A stretch of 64,000 nucleotides of DNA from Parus major (GCF_001522545.3 NC_031773.1:26299685-26363684), one strand, 5' to 3'. Shown: positions 49,812 through 63,421, numbered from the stretch's first letter. The notes: generated by a model from the letters alone, not told the origin. Made by a program: numbers and translations.

Positions 49812-50609
49812 GATAACATGTTTAAAGTCAAAATATGCTTAAAGTCTTTGTGTTGTTTGAAGTTCAAAATAAAGATAAAATTTGAAATACATACAATAAG
49901 ACAATAAAACAGAAGAAAAATACTACCTATGAAACTTATCAAGGTATCTATGGACTCAGAATTTGTTTTAAGTTTCTGAAATGCAAATGATATAAAACCC
50001 AGGCTTTACCTCTTTTCATTTACAACTTGGTTTGTTTGATACATTATATAAGCTCAAACCCAGGTAATTATCTCTGTGCTCATTCTTATGAGAAATTTTT
50101 AGCTGCACTAAAAATTAAGAGAATACTTGTGATAATGGAGGAAATAACAACCTGGTATGTATTAAAAATGTGCCAACAACAATATACAAAATAAAACAGC
50201 TTTATACATTTCAGGTGCCATTCCCCAAATAATCAGACCTTTCTGAAAACAGAGGTTATAAAATTAGCAGACTAACAATTGCTCAACATGTACATCCTTT
50301 TTTTGATTATTTTTCTCAGGTATAATTTAAATAAAACTATCTCGTGCTAAATAAGAGGATTATTGGTTTTGTACATCTAAGACATTTAGCCAGAAGTATA
50401 AAATATAATAAATGGTTACATTTTATTATTTCCAGCAATCAAGGCAGCTTTTTTACCTCCTCAGAAAAGGACTTGCAGGATTTTGGACTTCCTTGTATGA
50501 GTGAAAGAATGAGATGAAGCAGGCAAAGCACTGATTAGATGTACTTTGCAGGAATCAGATCTTAATACAGAGTCACTGAATAAATATTTAAGTATTTATA
50601 TGGAGATTA

Positions 50610-50629
50610 GAAATCTAAATTTAGATTTC
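50610..50629. other. Perfect 20-bp palindrome
   Basis: GAAATCTAAA is followed directly by its exact reverse complement TTTAGATTTC. Confidence 0.9.
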
Positions 50630-53600
50630 CATTTTTAAAAAAATATGTACCTGTGAAAAAAACTTAAATGATTAGCAGTGTTTACAAAATATCAAAGCAG
50701 TTTCCAAATCCCTTACAAAACTATCAAAAAAACTGTCACATTTCAAAGTATATCAAGAAAAAGTGATTGAGTATCTTTAAAAACATAAAGTTAATAATAT
50801 GTCTTTTAATTATGGAAGTATGAAAGAAAACCATGATCGAAAGCAACCATTTTGATAGCTTAGTTATAAAAATCGTCATGTAATCAAGAAAAGCTCTAGC
50901 CATTTTTCTCATTAAATATGCTTTCTAAAATTAGCTTCTTATGGAGATCTTCAGATTATATTCTCTGAAATTCAAGTATCTCTTAATATAAAAGTGTGCG
51001 AATACCTTCTAACAGTTCTGGTAACCATGGAAATTTAGTTCATACTTTGATTGGGCCTCCTTAAATGAGGGACTAAAAATGAGGTAGAATCAACTGATCT
51101 ATAGCAGATGTATGTTTTCTGCAGATTAGTTTTCCTTATTTACTGATTTGAAAAAAAAACAAACCAAACCAAAAACCAAAGTTAATTTCAAACAATTATT
51201 TCCACAGACAAGCAACTACCATAAATCTTTAGCAAAGGCAGTCAACAGAAGGAAAGTCAATTTATTCAAATATGTGTGCAGATTTGTGTGATAAAAAGGG
51301 TAAACCCAGTACTAAAATTTCAACAGTAGATTTTTCCTGAGGACAATTTGGCTCCTGCTCTCACTGTTAACAGAAATATTGACTAGGTACTGTACTGAAA
51401 GATTTCAGCTTATTTTTCAGTGATTAAACCCACAGTGTAGTATAAGGAAGTAAACCTCTAAATCCTTCTGGATTCCCAGTCAGGTCCAAGAGACTTCAAA
51501 TGTACAAGCACCGTCTCTTGTCTGGATCACAAATCTGTGGGGAAGAAGTATGCTGCTGTGGGGGATGATCATGCAGAGGCTCACACATCTAATAGAAAGG
51601 GAAGTCATAATCCTACCCAGGAAATTAAGGTCAATGAGGTATGAGGAAGAAAATTCAGGTGGTTTCCTCTGGTTAGTATTTCTCATACAACAAATTTTCT
51701 GTGCTTTGTGCTGAAAATTTTGGATTAGGGAAGACACAGTTTCAGTGGCAGTCAATCGTCTTTGAGGTTTTTTGTTGCTCATTTTCATCAGAGCTAGATA
51801 CTATATATGGCTTTTGGGAGAGATATGTGGGATTATCATCACTTTTATTTATCAGGAAAGTAAGTTTTATGATATAAATTTGGTAGGAATAATAAGGGGA
51901 GTTATAACTTGGCATATTTTTGCAATGACTGCACTTTGTTCTCCCTAACAAAGCCATCTTTAGCTGAGAGTGCAGTACTAAAAAAAATCTGAGTGAACAA
52001 TAAGCTCAGCATGTACTCAAGGATGAACTGGCAGTGTTTCAGTGTGTAAAGGGTGTTTTTCAATTTTCTTCTTGATTAAAGTATCTTTTTTCTAGTTTTA
52101 TTCTCCTTCCACTCTATGTTCATTACACTAATGTAGCAGTTACAGATTCTGAGTCAGTGTTGCTCCACTGTACTTAACTAGATGCTTTGGGTGTCAGCAG
52201 TTTTCCAGAAACCAGTTCATCATTTATTGGTGTAAATTAATTTCAACAAAAATTTACTAATTAATTTTGGCTATGAGTGGAATATATCCTACTATCAGGG
52301 TAGAATCTAAAATTCTCTTAATGGTTATATAGTTATGTTAATAATATTATTTATTTTTCTATTTATTAATCTTCATATGTTTTTTTAAAGTTTAATCATT
52401 GGCTCAGATATTTAACTTAATTTGTAAAAATATCCTTTCTAAAAATAAGCTTATAGAAAATATTTAGAAATATACTCAGAAAACAGCTAAATGCAAATCA
52501 TACCTTTCAGAGTAATGACGGAAAATTACCGAAAAATGCAATTAATAGTATGCTTTGAAGAAAGAATTCTACAATAATTTTAATGATGAATCCAAGTCCT
52601 TGCATCAGGATAGTCACAACAGAAACTTGTTGTCTAACTCAGAGATTCACCATTTAGGTTAATAAATTCTCATAGATTTTAATATTACTAGACCTCGTAC
52701 TTCCTGCAGTTGAGCATGACATTGTAAAATGGACCAGTATTGCAGACTGTAAGTCTGTAAATGGCCTTCTGACAGTTCTGGTCAAACCAAACACAATATT
52801 CACAAATGAAAATGGTGATTTTCATCTGCATCTCCAGGGGCATCCACTGTTGTCATTCACTTGTTCTCTTACAAACTCTTTAGTGGCACCAATGTAGGTA
52901 CCGAAACTCAGAATTTACAGACATCACAAGTGTTCTGTTTCCCTACACTTTCTGAAACTCATCTTAAGTCTCATCTGGGGACACAATCTCTGCGCCTCCT
53001 GAAATCACTCACTAATTACTCACTCACTAAGACAGCTTTCTCCTTTACAGATGGATTCTACAATCAGTGTTATAAGCATCACCGACATTTCCTCTTTTCA
53101 TATATCTTTAATTCAAGGATCCTGCAATAATCAATTAACCCCAAAATTCTTTTGTTGAAATAGAGTTTATTATCCTTAATTTGCTGAAGTAGGCATTTTG
53201 CTCTAGAGAATTAATCTCTTCAGTTCCCCGGCTACAAAACAAACAGTCTGAACTTCTAAAGTGAATCCTTCTACAATTCCTTATCATAATTCAAAGTCTG
53301 TCAAAAGTAACTTTTCCTCCATTTAATCCACTGAGTTTTGGATCTGGAATAGACTCTTTTTGTCCAGGCAGGTACACTCAACTTTCATCTGAGACCAAAT
53401 ATCTAAGTAAGAGAGACTTTACACCTCATATAATAGTTTTTAAAATCCATTAACTCTTCTCCAGTTCATCCAGTCAGATGAATCCGACTTCAGCATATCA
53501 GTGAAGGTTTTTTGAACAATAGGTAGCAGTCACTGAATACATATTGTCCAGTGAATCCAGCAAGGTATCCTTCTTCATTCTGCCAGTAAGTTTCTCTTTA

Positions 53601-54634
53601 ATAGGCAGAAAAGATTTATGACTGACAGATGATACATCCAAGCTATGAAATAGCATTTTGTCATTGCAAGTCACATAATGGGTCTACTGGGAAACAAATA
53701 AACTTAAAAAAAAATGCAGCAAAAATGCCCAATCTAGATCAGTTAATAGCACATCATTATAGATTAGAAAAGGTAATTTATTACTCTTTTTCCCCTACAA
53801 CAATGATTTTATCAATAACATCAAATAATCATTTATTCTCTCATTTACCTTTAGATATCATAAGTGTACACAGATACCCTAATAAGACAGGGAACTCTAC
53901 ACCCCATTTCTCCAAGTTGTTGGACTGCAAACCTTGCCAATGAGGTATTACCAGGAAGGTGAGAAATCAGGGGGTATTTTTCACCTAATTACTTAGCTAT
54001 GCATAGGTTGGAAGCAGAGTCAGTTTATAGGGAAAATAAAATTATATTCTTGAAAAAGGTGCCAGCATTATTCTCAGAGATAATAATTTCTGGGCTTTGG
54101 AGATAAAGTCCTTAATTAATTCATTTAAAAGATATCTTGAAAAAAATCTTAATTAGATTAAATCATTAATTCAGGAAGCAATATGCCAAATTACGCAAAA
54201 CTAATTAGGGTAGTGAAGAAATCAGCCTATCCACTGATTTACAGGCAACATGGGCAGTCTTTTATCTGTAACTGTCTCTGCCAGCAGGAACAGAGTTTTT
54301 GTGGAATTTATCAAAGAGTGACAAAAAACAATAGTCTCCCTAGCATAGTGAGAACTGTTTACTTACAATAGGAAATAATTCAAAAATACTTACTGAATAT
54401 GTAAGGAATAGTGACATCTCAAAAAAACAAGTTCTATTTGAAATATCAGTTTGCCCTTTTAACCCAGTGAAAAGACTAAAGCCATCTTTTTTGTCCTATT
54501 AAATATGATTTTAACCCTAACAGTAGCCATTAACTTGGAAGACAAGATGGAAAGTTTTCAAATTCTGATTTGTTTGCACATATAATAACAACTTAAAATT
54601 AATTCTCTGAATTTTAACTTTACAGTATACTAGA

Positions 54635-54656
54635 GCTGTTCTTTTAAAAGAACAGC
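54635..54656. other. Perfect 22-bp palindrome with TGTTCT/AGAACA half-sites
   Basis: GCTGTTCTTTT is followed directly by its exact reverse complement AAAAGAACAGC. The arms contain TGTTCT and AGAACA, the half-sites used by glucocorticoid, progesterone and androgen receptors. They stand in the opposite order from a classical response element and are separated by six bases, so a receptor site is not the obvious reading. Confidence 0.9.
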
Positions 54657-57600
54657 ACCAGTTGATTATTAAACAATAATTGGCTAATTGTGTCTCATCA
54701 GAAGTCATGTTGTTAAATGAAATTTACTAATGTACTTTCATTTCATTTGTAAAGCTCCAAAGCAAATCCAGTCTATCACCAGACATTAAAAATTAATTAA
54801 ACATTTTCAAAACACACAGACAATGACAGTATCTTGCCCACAACTGTGTGACGATGGTCTCATAACAAGTAATTCACAAATAATCAACTCGAGAGTTTTG
54901 ACAAATTTATTTTTTCTTACTCAGCAATTAGCTGAAAAAACACACCCTTCTGGAAAGGAGTAATATATGAAGTTTATTTCTTGTAGGTTAACCCTGGTAA
55001 GTAGCTAAGCACCACAAGGATTCTCATTCATTTTCCCCAGCTGTGATGGGGAGAGAATCAGAAGGGTAAAAGTGTGACAACTCATGGGTTGACACAAAGG
55101 CAGTTTAATAGATAAAGCAAAAGTAAAATAAGTTACTAATTTGCTATTTTTTACCAACAGAATGATGTTTAGCCATTTCCTGGCAAACAGGCTTTCATCA
55201 TAACTTACAGTTACTTGAGAAGATAAATTTAATGACTCCAAACATCTCCCCTTCTTACTTCTTCCTCAGCTTTATGTTCAGTTGGGGTCAGCAGTGTGAG
55301 AAGGCAAAAAGACCTTGATGCTGTGTCAACAGTGCTCAGCAATACCTAAAACATCCCTTTGTTATCAACAATTACAAATCCAAAACACTTTCTGGTTCCA
55401 TAAGATTACAGTTTGTATTGCTCTAATGGTAGCACTAAATAAGAGAAATAATTAAGGCAGAAAAGCTCTTATTGGGCATTTTACTGATATTTAGGCAAAG
55501 AAAAAAATAATTTTGCAATATAATTTGAATATTTGTAATCACTTCTAAAAAGACAATAAATCCAGGGCTTAAGTAAACAAAGTTCCTGAAAACTTGTCAC
55601 TATTATTATTCCCACTCAGTGCCTGGGTAATCAGTCAAACAGTTTCTCTGTGCCCTTTGTGTCTCTACTCCACTTACATGACACTAGATACCAACTGACT
55701 TTTTATTTTCATATAGCTATTTTAAGTCAGTGGCAGTCATGCTTATTTGGTTGCTAGATGTTTAGTATGGTGGTTGAACCTTCCTGGAACTTTCCTCAAA
55801 CCTTCCCTTACAAACCCCATTAGCTGTTTTTGAGAAAGGTGTAATAACTCTAGAGAGTTGATACTTGACTAAAGTGCATTCAGGCACAATATAGAATCAG
55901 CAGAATCTCACTGATTAGTAACATGCAGCAAGGGATGAATCATTTCTAGTGCAGGAACATGCTTGCCATAAATCACACCAAACTAGGAGATGAGGCAGAT
56001 GAAGAGGGGATATGAATCTTGGGTAGTTTGGGGTCCTTGAAAAAAACACCTTTTAGCTCAAAGAGAGATTGCATTTCTTGTGTTTTATCTTTCAACAACA
56101 GCAATTAAAATTGGATAATTTATAGGAGCTTAAATATTCATTATCTACTGTAAATATACTGGTATCTGATCCTCAGTTTATACAAATACCACTAATGTAG
56201 GAGTTCAGTAATTAAAAAATAAATGCAAAACAGCAAAATCAGATATGGCCAACAAATCAGAATGTAGAAGCCTGCACTCTTGAGTTACAAAAAATATAGC
56301 AACCATAAAACAGATATGCATCATGCACTGGGCTTTCTAGAGTGAACAAAAAACCTTGCATGATTACCCATTGATAGGTATGAATTGTCTCTGTGAAATG
56401 TTATAGCTGTTAATAATATAGTTACTGTTTATCAGTTAAAAGGTGGCCGTATGGAATGAGTTTGAAAACAAAAAACTTCTAATTAAAGATGACACATTCT
56501 GTATTTATAATACATTCATCTCTCTGCTGTTTATACTTGATTTTTTCCAAAAAAACCTCTGCCTGTGCAGCTAAGTGAATGAGTTTGGCCTTCCAATTAC
56601 ATATCATAGCAATAGCTGTGACCTGCTCAATAGAGTTGATTAGTACACGGTTCTTTTCCCACAGGCACTCTTCAATGTACAGAAAATCCTTACAATATCA
56701 TTTCACAAAGTTCAGATACTGGCAGCAAGTGACAGCTGTCTTTTCTAAACATTGCCAAATCTTTTTATATCAGCCTACATGGTAGCTAGTATAAAATGGT
56801 GTTCAAATTCAGTCTGGTGGTCAGCAAAACTTAGCCACGAGCATCATGAACATTGACAAATAAATTCCAGCCATGGGTTTAATGCTAGCACACTAAGTCC
56901 CTGCTTTTCAAGAGCTAAGAAAAATCTGAAAAAGTGAAGAAATTTCTTCTATCAAGTGTTGATTTTCATGAAGTAGGTTATTTCTGGGAAAGTCTTAATA
57001 TGATCTATCAAGCATTCCCCAAATGATAATTTTTTCAAATCAACTTTAATATTTTTCATGCTGAGGTGAAGGAACTCAACTGTTAATCCAAGTACATATG
57101 ACTGAGTGCAGTCAAAACTGTCTTATTTATCTGTTCTTCAGACCATTCTAGCTGCCCTAGATCAAGCATTAGAGGCCACAACCAAGCACACTGAAAAACT
57201 GCATTACAGCAGTCTAGTAAATACTGTTTTTTCTTGTTATTGCTCTGATACATTTATTCTCCTGCACTTAGATTCCCCCACCTAGTTGTCTCAAGTAGAT
57301 TATTTCTCTGTGTGTTCATTCAATCAGCTATGTTAAATAAGACCTCCAGAGACAGTTTTATAGAGGGAGGAAGGGCTGAACATTAATTATATCAATTATA
57401 GGACACTTCAGCATGGTCAGTATTCTCAGACTTCTGGAGACATCTAGTGAATATTTAGATAGAGAATGTTCACTATTGGCACTAATGTTTCCTCAACAGC
57501 ACTTCTACATTTGTCTAACATAGTCAGACTTGATGCCTACCCTTTTAAAACCATATTTTTGAGGGTATCTGTGGGTAATGAAGAAGACATTATGCATGTC

Positions 57601-59894
57601 TCAACCTACTTGATCTGTTCTGGTAAACAGTCATAAATCAGAAGTCATATCAAATTCTTTTACTGTGCAATGGGACTCCCATGATTGAGTTCACTGAGCA
57701 TTTACTGGAGACTCTAGGAACCCAGGTTTCCCACTACTGTTATGTATTTGCCACATTTGACCTTGAATCTTTTACCCTTATTTTGTATTTTGGACTTAGT
57801 AAAGACAATAGAACCCACTAAGCACTGTTATTAATTATAAATTCAAAGGATATTCAATGTTTTGTTGAGGCTTTTCAATGTCGAAGTGCACATTTAACCG
57901 ATTTTTCATATGCAGTACTGATTTAGTACTCCCACCAGCTCCTTTGTTAGAGTGCATTATGACATTAAATGTAATTTCAGAGAATTGAAGTTATCCTATG
58001 TGTAATTGAGTCCAGAATAAAAAATTAATCATTTCACAGTCCATGTTCATTTTATTTCCCTCTCTCTTGAGTACAATTATGTCTTTATACTGGATAGACA
58101 TGCCATCTACGAATGAAATTAAGAGATTAATTACTTTCTCTGATTTCTTTGAGATCAGATATGGCACTTAGCATAGGACAACCTAATAAGATCAGGGCAG
58201 ATAATTATGAAGCTTTAAAGTGTATTGTTTGCTGGTTTCCCTTTTAGATTATCAATAGACAGAGAATTGTGTCATAAGTTTTGAAAAAAATCAAAGCTCC
58301 ACTTTAAGGAGCATCTTTGGTCAGTGTCAACCATATCCTGTACTCTGGAATGTACAATTCACCTGTTTCCAGGCAATAGATAAATGACAGGTGATAGGGA
58401 ACAATCTCATGAAGTATTAAGGTCTCTGACTATGTGCATAAAAGGGATTATTATGTTAGAAGGAAAACAAAATATATTTTTTTGATAAATTGTTTATAAT
58501 TTTTCAAATATATTCTGTTAATAATATTTTAACCTAATTGCAATATTGATGCAATTTTTTTTTTCATTAACCCTAGACTTAAAGCAGCTGTTTAGCACAA
58601 GAAAATATTTGGGATGCTCTATATTCTAACAGCCGTAAATTCAGTCCAGAAATTTTTGGTTTAAGTTAAAAGTGTTCATTTAAAGAAGTGTGTGCCTCTC
58701 CTTTCAATGCTCATCCAAGTAAAAGAGAAGTTTGGACAGGCAATTCTACATGCTCTACCTTGCTTTTCAGCTACCTTGCTACCTCACCTTCCAGGCTGCT
58801 ACAAATACAGAAGGAAGGGGAAAGTCACCTTAGTTCCCAGTGCCTCCAGAACTTTCTCATTCAGTACAGCAGAAATAAGCTGTTCTACCAGATGTCAGAA
58901 TACACAGTTTATGAATAAAAATGAAATAAGTATAGTCAGCTAATACCGTTTACTTTTCTCAGAAAGTGACAGTGATGCTCGTTTGGGATGAACACCTTTA
59001 TCTCACTTTGTATCTGTAGGTCAAAGAGAATCCATTTGTGAGACTGTGAATCCTCTTTCAAGAATTCAGAATAATTCAGAAACTGTTCTTCCAGGTGAAT
59101 TTCATAAATACGAAAATAGCTGCACCAGTCTTCAGAATGCTATTGGATGATTACTGGGCAGCTATTAAATAATACATTATACAGTAATAATACTAATTTC
59201 CCCATAGCTTTGAAATGGATCTGCTGCAGTTTGCTCTTGTCTTCAATTCTAAGGTTAAGCCTGAAGAAATACTTAGTTTCAAAAGATCTAATTTTTTATT
59301 TCTGAGGTCTTCAAAACAGGATACCAGGAAGTGGCCAGCAAGATGATTGACTTCCAAGAACCCTCTGCTCTCCAAGCAAACCAACTGTAAGTCTACTTTG
59401 GTGTCCATTTTTGTTCAAGTTTAGTTGTTTTTCCTGTGAAAATCCAACCTCTATTGATTGAACCCACTGTTTCCATTTCAATCTTGCTTACCATCACTAC
59501 AAGTTCAGTTCAGCTCAGGGTGACACTATGGTTTGTTTTGAACTTTGGATTCAACAGAAATGAAATCCAAAATTAAGAGAAAACAAATTCCGCTTCAAAC
59601 TTTTTATTCAGCTGAAATATTGTCCAGGACCAGGGTGTTTGAAATTTGGCTAAGGTGTGAAATGTAAAATGAAGACAATAAGATATACACCATACAGTTT
59701 TGTAAAATGCAGCAATTTTAACAGATTTCATAGTATTTGGAGTTAATATTTCACATCCATCTCTCTGAGCCTCTGTTTTGTATGTCTGAAGAGTCCAATA
59801 TCCATCAGAGTAATTACAAATGCCTTAAGCACTCAGAAAATCTCTGATGTTTTGACTTCCAAAATTTTTCAAATTACTTGAAAAACATTTTGAA

Positions 59895-60536
59895 CAGAAA
59901 CTTCAACAAGGCGAAGTGCAAGGTGCTGCAGCTGGGTCAGGGCAATCCCTGCATCAACATGGGCTGGGGGATGAACAGATCTAGGGAAGCCCTGCCAAAA
60001 AGGACTTGGGGTGCACGAGAGGCTGGACATGAGCAGGCAAAGTGCCCTCCCAGCCCAGAAAACCAACTATATCCTCTCAAGAGCAGCATGGCCAGCTGGT
60101 CAGGGGAGGGGATTCTGCCCCTTCTCCACTCTGGTGAGAGCCCACCTGGAGTGCTGCATCCAGCTCTGGGGCCCCATCACAGGAAGGACAGGGACCTGCT
60201 GGAATAGGTCCAAGAAGGTCCAAGAAGATGATCAGAAGAATGGAATCCCTCTGCTATGAGGAAAGGCTGATAGAGTTGGATTTGTTCAGCCTGGAGAAAA
60301 TAAGTCTCTAGGAACATGTTAGGGTGGCTTTCCATGACTTAAAGCGAATTTATAAGATGGGTTCAAGCTTTTTAGTAAAGTCTGTTGCAACAAGAAAAAG
60401 TAATGTTTTCAAATTAAAAGAGGGTAGATTTGGATTAGCTATAAGGAAGATATTCAGGGCTTATTGCAAGGGCATTGGACTAGATGACCTTCACAGGTCC
60501 CATCCAACCCAATTCTGTAATTCTATGATTCTCTGC
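59895..60536 (+). mobile_element. CR1 LINE, 5'-truncated and internally deleted copy (plus strand)
   Basis: It starts at the end of the reverse transcriptase region (CAAGGCGAAGTGCAAGG, then TGCAGCTGGGTCAGGGCAATCCC), which is close to what I expect of intact CR1. It passes through GTGCTGCATCCAGCTCTGGGGCCCC at about 60150 and CAGCCTGGAGA at about 60289, and ends with CAACCCAATTCTGTAATTC and TATGATTCT at 60536. Between about 60450 and 60468 the copy jumps from the AAGATATTCA region straight to GGGCATTGGACTAGATGACC. The GGTGGTGAGACAC block present in the 43.4-kb copy is missing, so roughly 150 bases appear deleted. It is better preserved in the remaining parts than the other copies and so probably younger. 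Confidence 0.92.
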
Positions 60537-62346
60537 ATTTTACCTTGACTGGTGAGCTAAAGCATGAACTCATGCCGCACATGGGGTAGGCAGGACAGGA
60601 TTTTGCTCACCTGTACCAGCAGAAACTCTGACCTGTGTGCTCCACACAAGAACTGATGGCCCCTGGCTAGGGTGAAAGAGGGTGACACTGAGCCATGGGC
60701 AGGAGTATGGGGAGGCCCTGATAAAAATTGTTTATAATCAGGAAATAACAGTCTCCCGACTTTGGCACTTTAGGGCAAATTCTGTTTGCCTTCTTTTTAC
60801 ACCCGTAACCATGGCCCACAGTGGTCTGAGTACAAACAGCCAATGATTAGCAATCTCTGGGTTTGGGTCAACAATATAAATATTTCATGAACAGCCCCAA
60901 CTGTCTTCAGGTGGATGTCAGAACCTGAGAACTGGTTTTTCAGTTGCAATTGGAAGCTGATATTTTCTTGTTGAAATACTTCTGGTTTTTCTTTTAGCTA
61001 AAAATAATTACTATTTAAGTTTCTTTATTAGGCTATGTTGGGAGTTTACTTTCTCATTATTTTCATGCTTTATTCCCCTGTTGAACACACACTCCTTTTC
61101 TGTGTTTTTAAAGCCTATTGCTTATGCATGCTAAAGGAATGTACTCTATCTGTTCATAAAAAGATCTAAATTTTACCATTTTCAATTGTTAATTAGTTAA
61201 CATGTGCTGTTAAGTTACTTTTCAGTTAATTGGATGTTTAGGTCAGCAATTTGTAAGTCAGTGATGGCCTAGTGAAAAAGAACTCATGTTTCATATTCAT
61301 TCCACAGTCAAATATGCCTCAAAGTTTCTTTTCAAGTTTCTTCATTTTTATCTGCATTCACTTAATTTTTGAATAGCTAAAAACCTCAGCAGAATGAATA
61401 AATATATCACTTGACATCAACAGCATGGGGAAGCCTATTAAGGAAACAAGAATAATGAGTCATGATTTAGTCAATTGTGAAAAAGTGGTCTTGCAGTTTC
61501 TCACTCTACAAGAATAGAAGTGATATGATTATTCCTAGGACCACAAAAGAGAATTCTCCTCCTTCCAAACACCACTTGCCAGGTCATCTTTAATGCTTTA
61601 TTTGGAGTCAGTTGGTTTTCTTTCTGAATGTAGCAGAAACTCCTTTTCTCTCTGTTAATGATGCAGATTAGACTCCTGCTGTGATAGATGACAAAAGGGC
61701 TAGATTCTGAGGTGTGTCCTCACATTGCCTAAAACTTGCCAAGCATTCTCTCCTTTTGGGGCTTGGAACCTTCTGTTCAAATATCAGTTGCTGAAATACT
61801 CTTCAGCAGCAGTGTTTCCACTGATAGTGTCATTTCCTTGTGATAGGAAAAAACAGCCCTGGGAAAGATGCAAGGATGCATGGGGTAAAATTGTAAAATT
61901 AATGCTTTTTTAGCAGATAAATATAAATTTAGAAGCTAAAATGTATTAAATTTAATTTCTTTGATGATAATATTGCTTAGCACAGAAAGCTTGATTCTGA
62001 AAATCTGCTGATGAAATATTATATATAATACACAAGAGACCAATTTGGCCTTTAGAGGAATGATTTAAACTAAGTGTACTGAGCTCAGGAGAGCACAGAG
62101 GAATCAATTTATACTATTCCTGAAAGCATGTAATAACAGAAGAAGAGGGTGTAGGAAGCCAGGGAAAATTGCTGGGAGAACTGCTCCAGGTCTTAGATAA
62201 GTTCCCTTATTGAAGATGAAATTTGGTAAACTCCAAATTTGAAATGCATACTTTTTTCAGTCAGGTTTCTCTTGAGGAAATGTCAGGCTTGAGTGCTGAA
62301 TGGCATTACTGGTTGCAGTACTGTCAATATTAACAGGATTTTGGAT
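60537..62346. other. No gene; possible decayed promoter or LTR near the left side
   Basis: At 60840-60844 there is CCAAT (AGCCAATGATTAGC) and at 60875-60880 TATAAA, about 31 bases apart, within a moderately GC-rich stretch directly after the CR1. They could be remnants of an LTR or a chance pairing. The rest (61000-62346) is AT-rich without recognised features. Confidence 0.35.
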
Positions 62347-63375
62347 TATAGTGGGTTGACCTTGGCTGGATTCCATGTACTCACCAAAGCCTCTCTTATC
62401 ACTTCCCTCTACAGCTGGACAGGGGAGAGAAAATATAAAGAAGGGCTCATGATTTGAGATAAGGACTGGGAGGGATTGCTCACCAAATACTGTCATGGGC
62501 AAAACAGGATAGAATTAGAGATATTACTTGAATTTACTACGAGTGGAATCAAAGGAGGATAATGAGAAGTAAAATAAGACCTTAAGAACACCTTCCCCCC
62601 ATCCCTCCCTCCTTCCCAGCTCCACCTTCTTCCCTTCGCTCAGCAGCACAGGGAGACAGGGAATGGGGGTTAAGTCATCACTTTCTGACTCTGCTCAGGG
62701 AGAGAAGTCCTTTCCAGCTCCAGTATGGAATCCTTCCCACGGGAGATAGTTCTCCATGAATCCAACATGAGTCCATCACACGGGCAACAGTTCTTCACAA
62801 ACTGTTCCACCGTGGTTCACTTTACCACAGGGTGCAGTCCTTCAGGCGTGGCCTACTCCAGTGTGGGTCCTACCAGGGAACCTCCTCCAGCATGGGCTCC
62901 TTTCTCCACAGGTCTGCAGGTCGCTGCCAGGAGCCTGTTCCAGCACAGCCTCCCACAGCTTCACAGCCTCCTCTCTGGCATCCACCTGCTCTGGTGTGGG
63001 CTCCTCCACAGAGTACAGATGGATCTCTGCATCCCTGTGGGCCTCCATGGGCTGCAGGGGCACAGCTGCCTTACCATGGTCTGCACCACATGGGAAACAG
63101 TTCCAGTGCCTCCTCCTCCTCCTTCTCTACTGACCTTACTGTCTGCAGAGCTTTTCCTCTCACATATTCTCACCCTTTCTTCTTCTTCTTAAGCAGGTTA
63201 TCACAGAGGTGTTACCATAATTTCTGATTGGCCCAGGCTTGGCCAGTCGTACGTCTGTCTTGGAGTCACCTGGAATTGGCTCTGCTGGACATGGGAGAAG
63301 CTTCTGGCAGCTTTTCACAGGAGACCCCCTATAACAAAGTTTGGCTAAATCCAACGCAAAGATAAAAACAATTGT
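62347..63375 (-). mobile_element. Avian endogenous-retrovirus-type LTR-like repeat (minus orientation)
   Basis: From memory, this matches a very common bird interspersed repeat. The left edge GTGGGTTGACCTTGGCTGG (62351-62369) is the reverse complement of its 3' terminus. Then come the ACAGCTGGACAGGGGAGAGAAAATATA block (about 62413-62439), a C/T-rich block (62590-62640), and a GC-rich block with recurring CTCCAGNNTGGGTCC-like units (about 62855, 62885 and 62988). On its sense (minus) strand a CCAAT motif (plus-strand ATTGG, 63227-63231) lies near the 5' side, as expected of an LTR promoter. The right edge is uncertain (63365-63400). I saw no viral coding region and no clear target duplication, so a solo LTR is the simplest reading. 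The family name is not assigned. Open frames on both strands here are by-products of its composition. Confidence 0.7.
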
Positions 63376-63421
63376 ACAGTAAATATAACCATTTACAGTC
63401 AGATCCCATTTCCCAGCTTGC

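Larger units (their letters stand above)
49812..59894. other. AT-rich DNA with two long perfect palindromes; no gene recognised
   Basis: Simple A-rich patches occur (for example 51152-51180). Minus-strand open frames at 51480-51957 and 59193-59408, and plus-strand frames at 52861-53130, 53629-53943 and 58688-58943, encode nothing I recognise and show no convincing splice or start context. Confidence 0.5.

Noticed and set aside
62725..63227. 155- and 131-codon overlapping frames as a proline/serine-rich protein
   Set aside because: Several frames on both strands are open across the GC-rich core of an LTR-like repeat; this is a composition effect.
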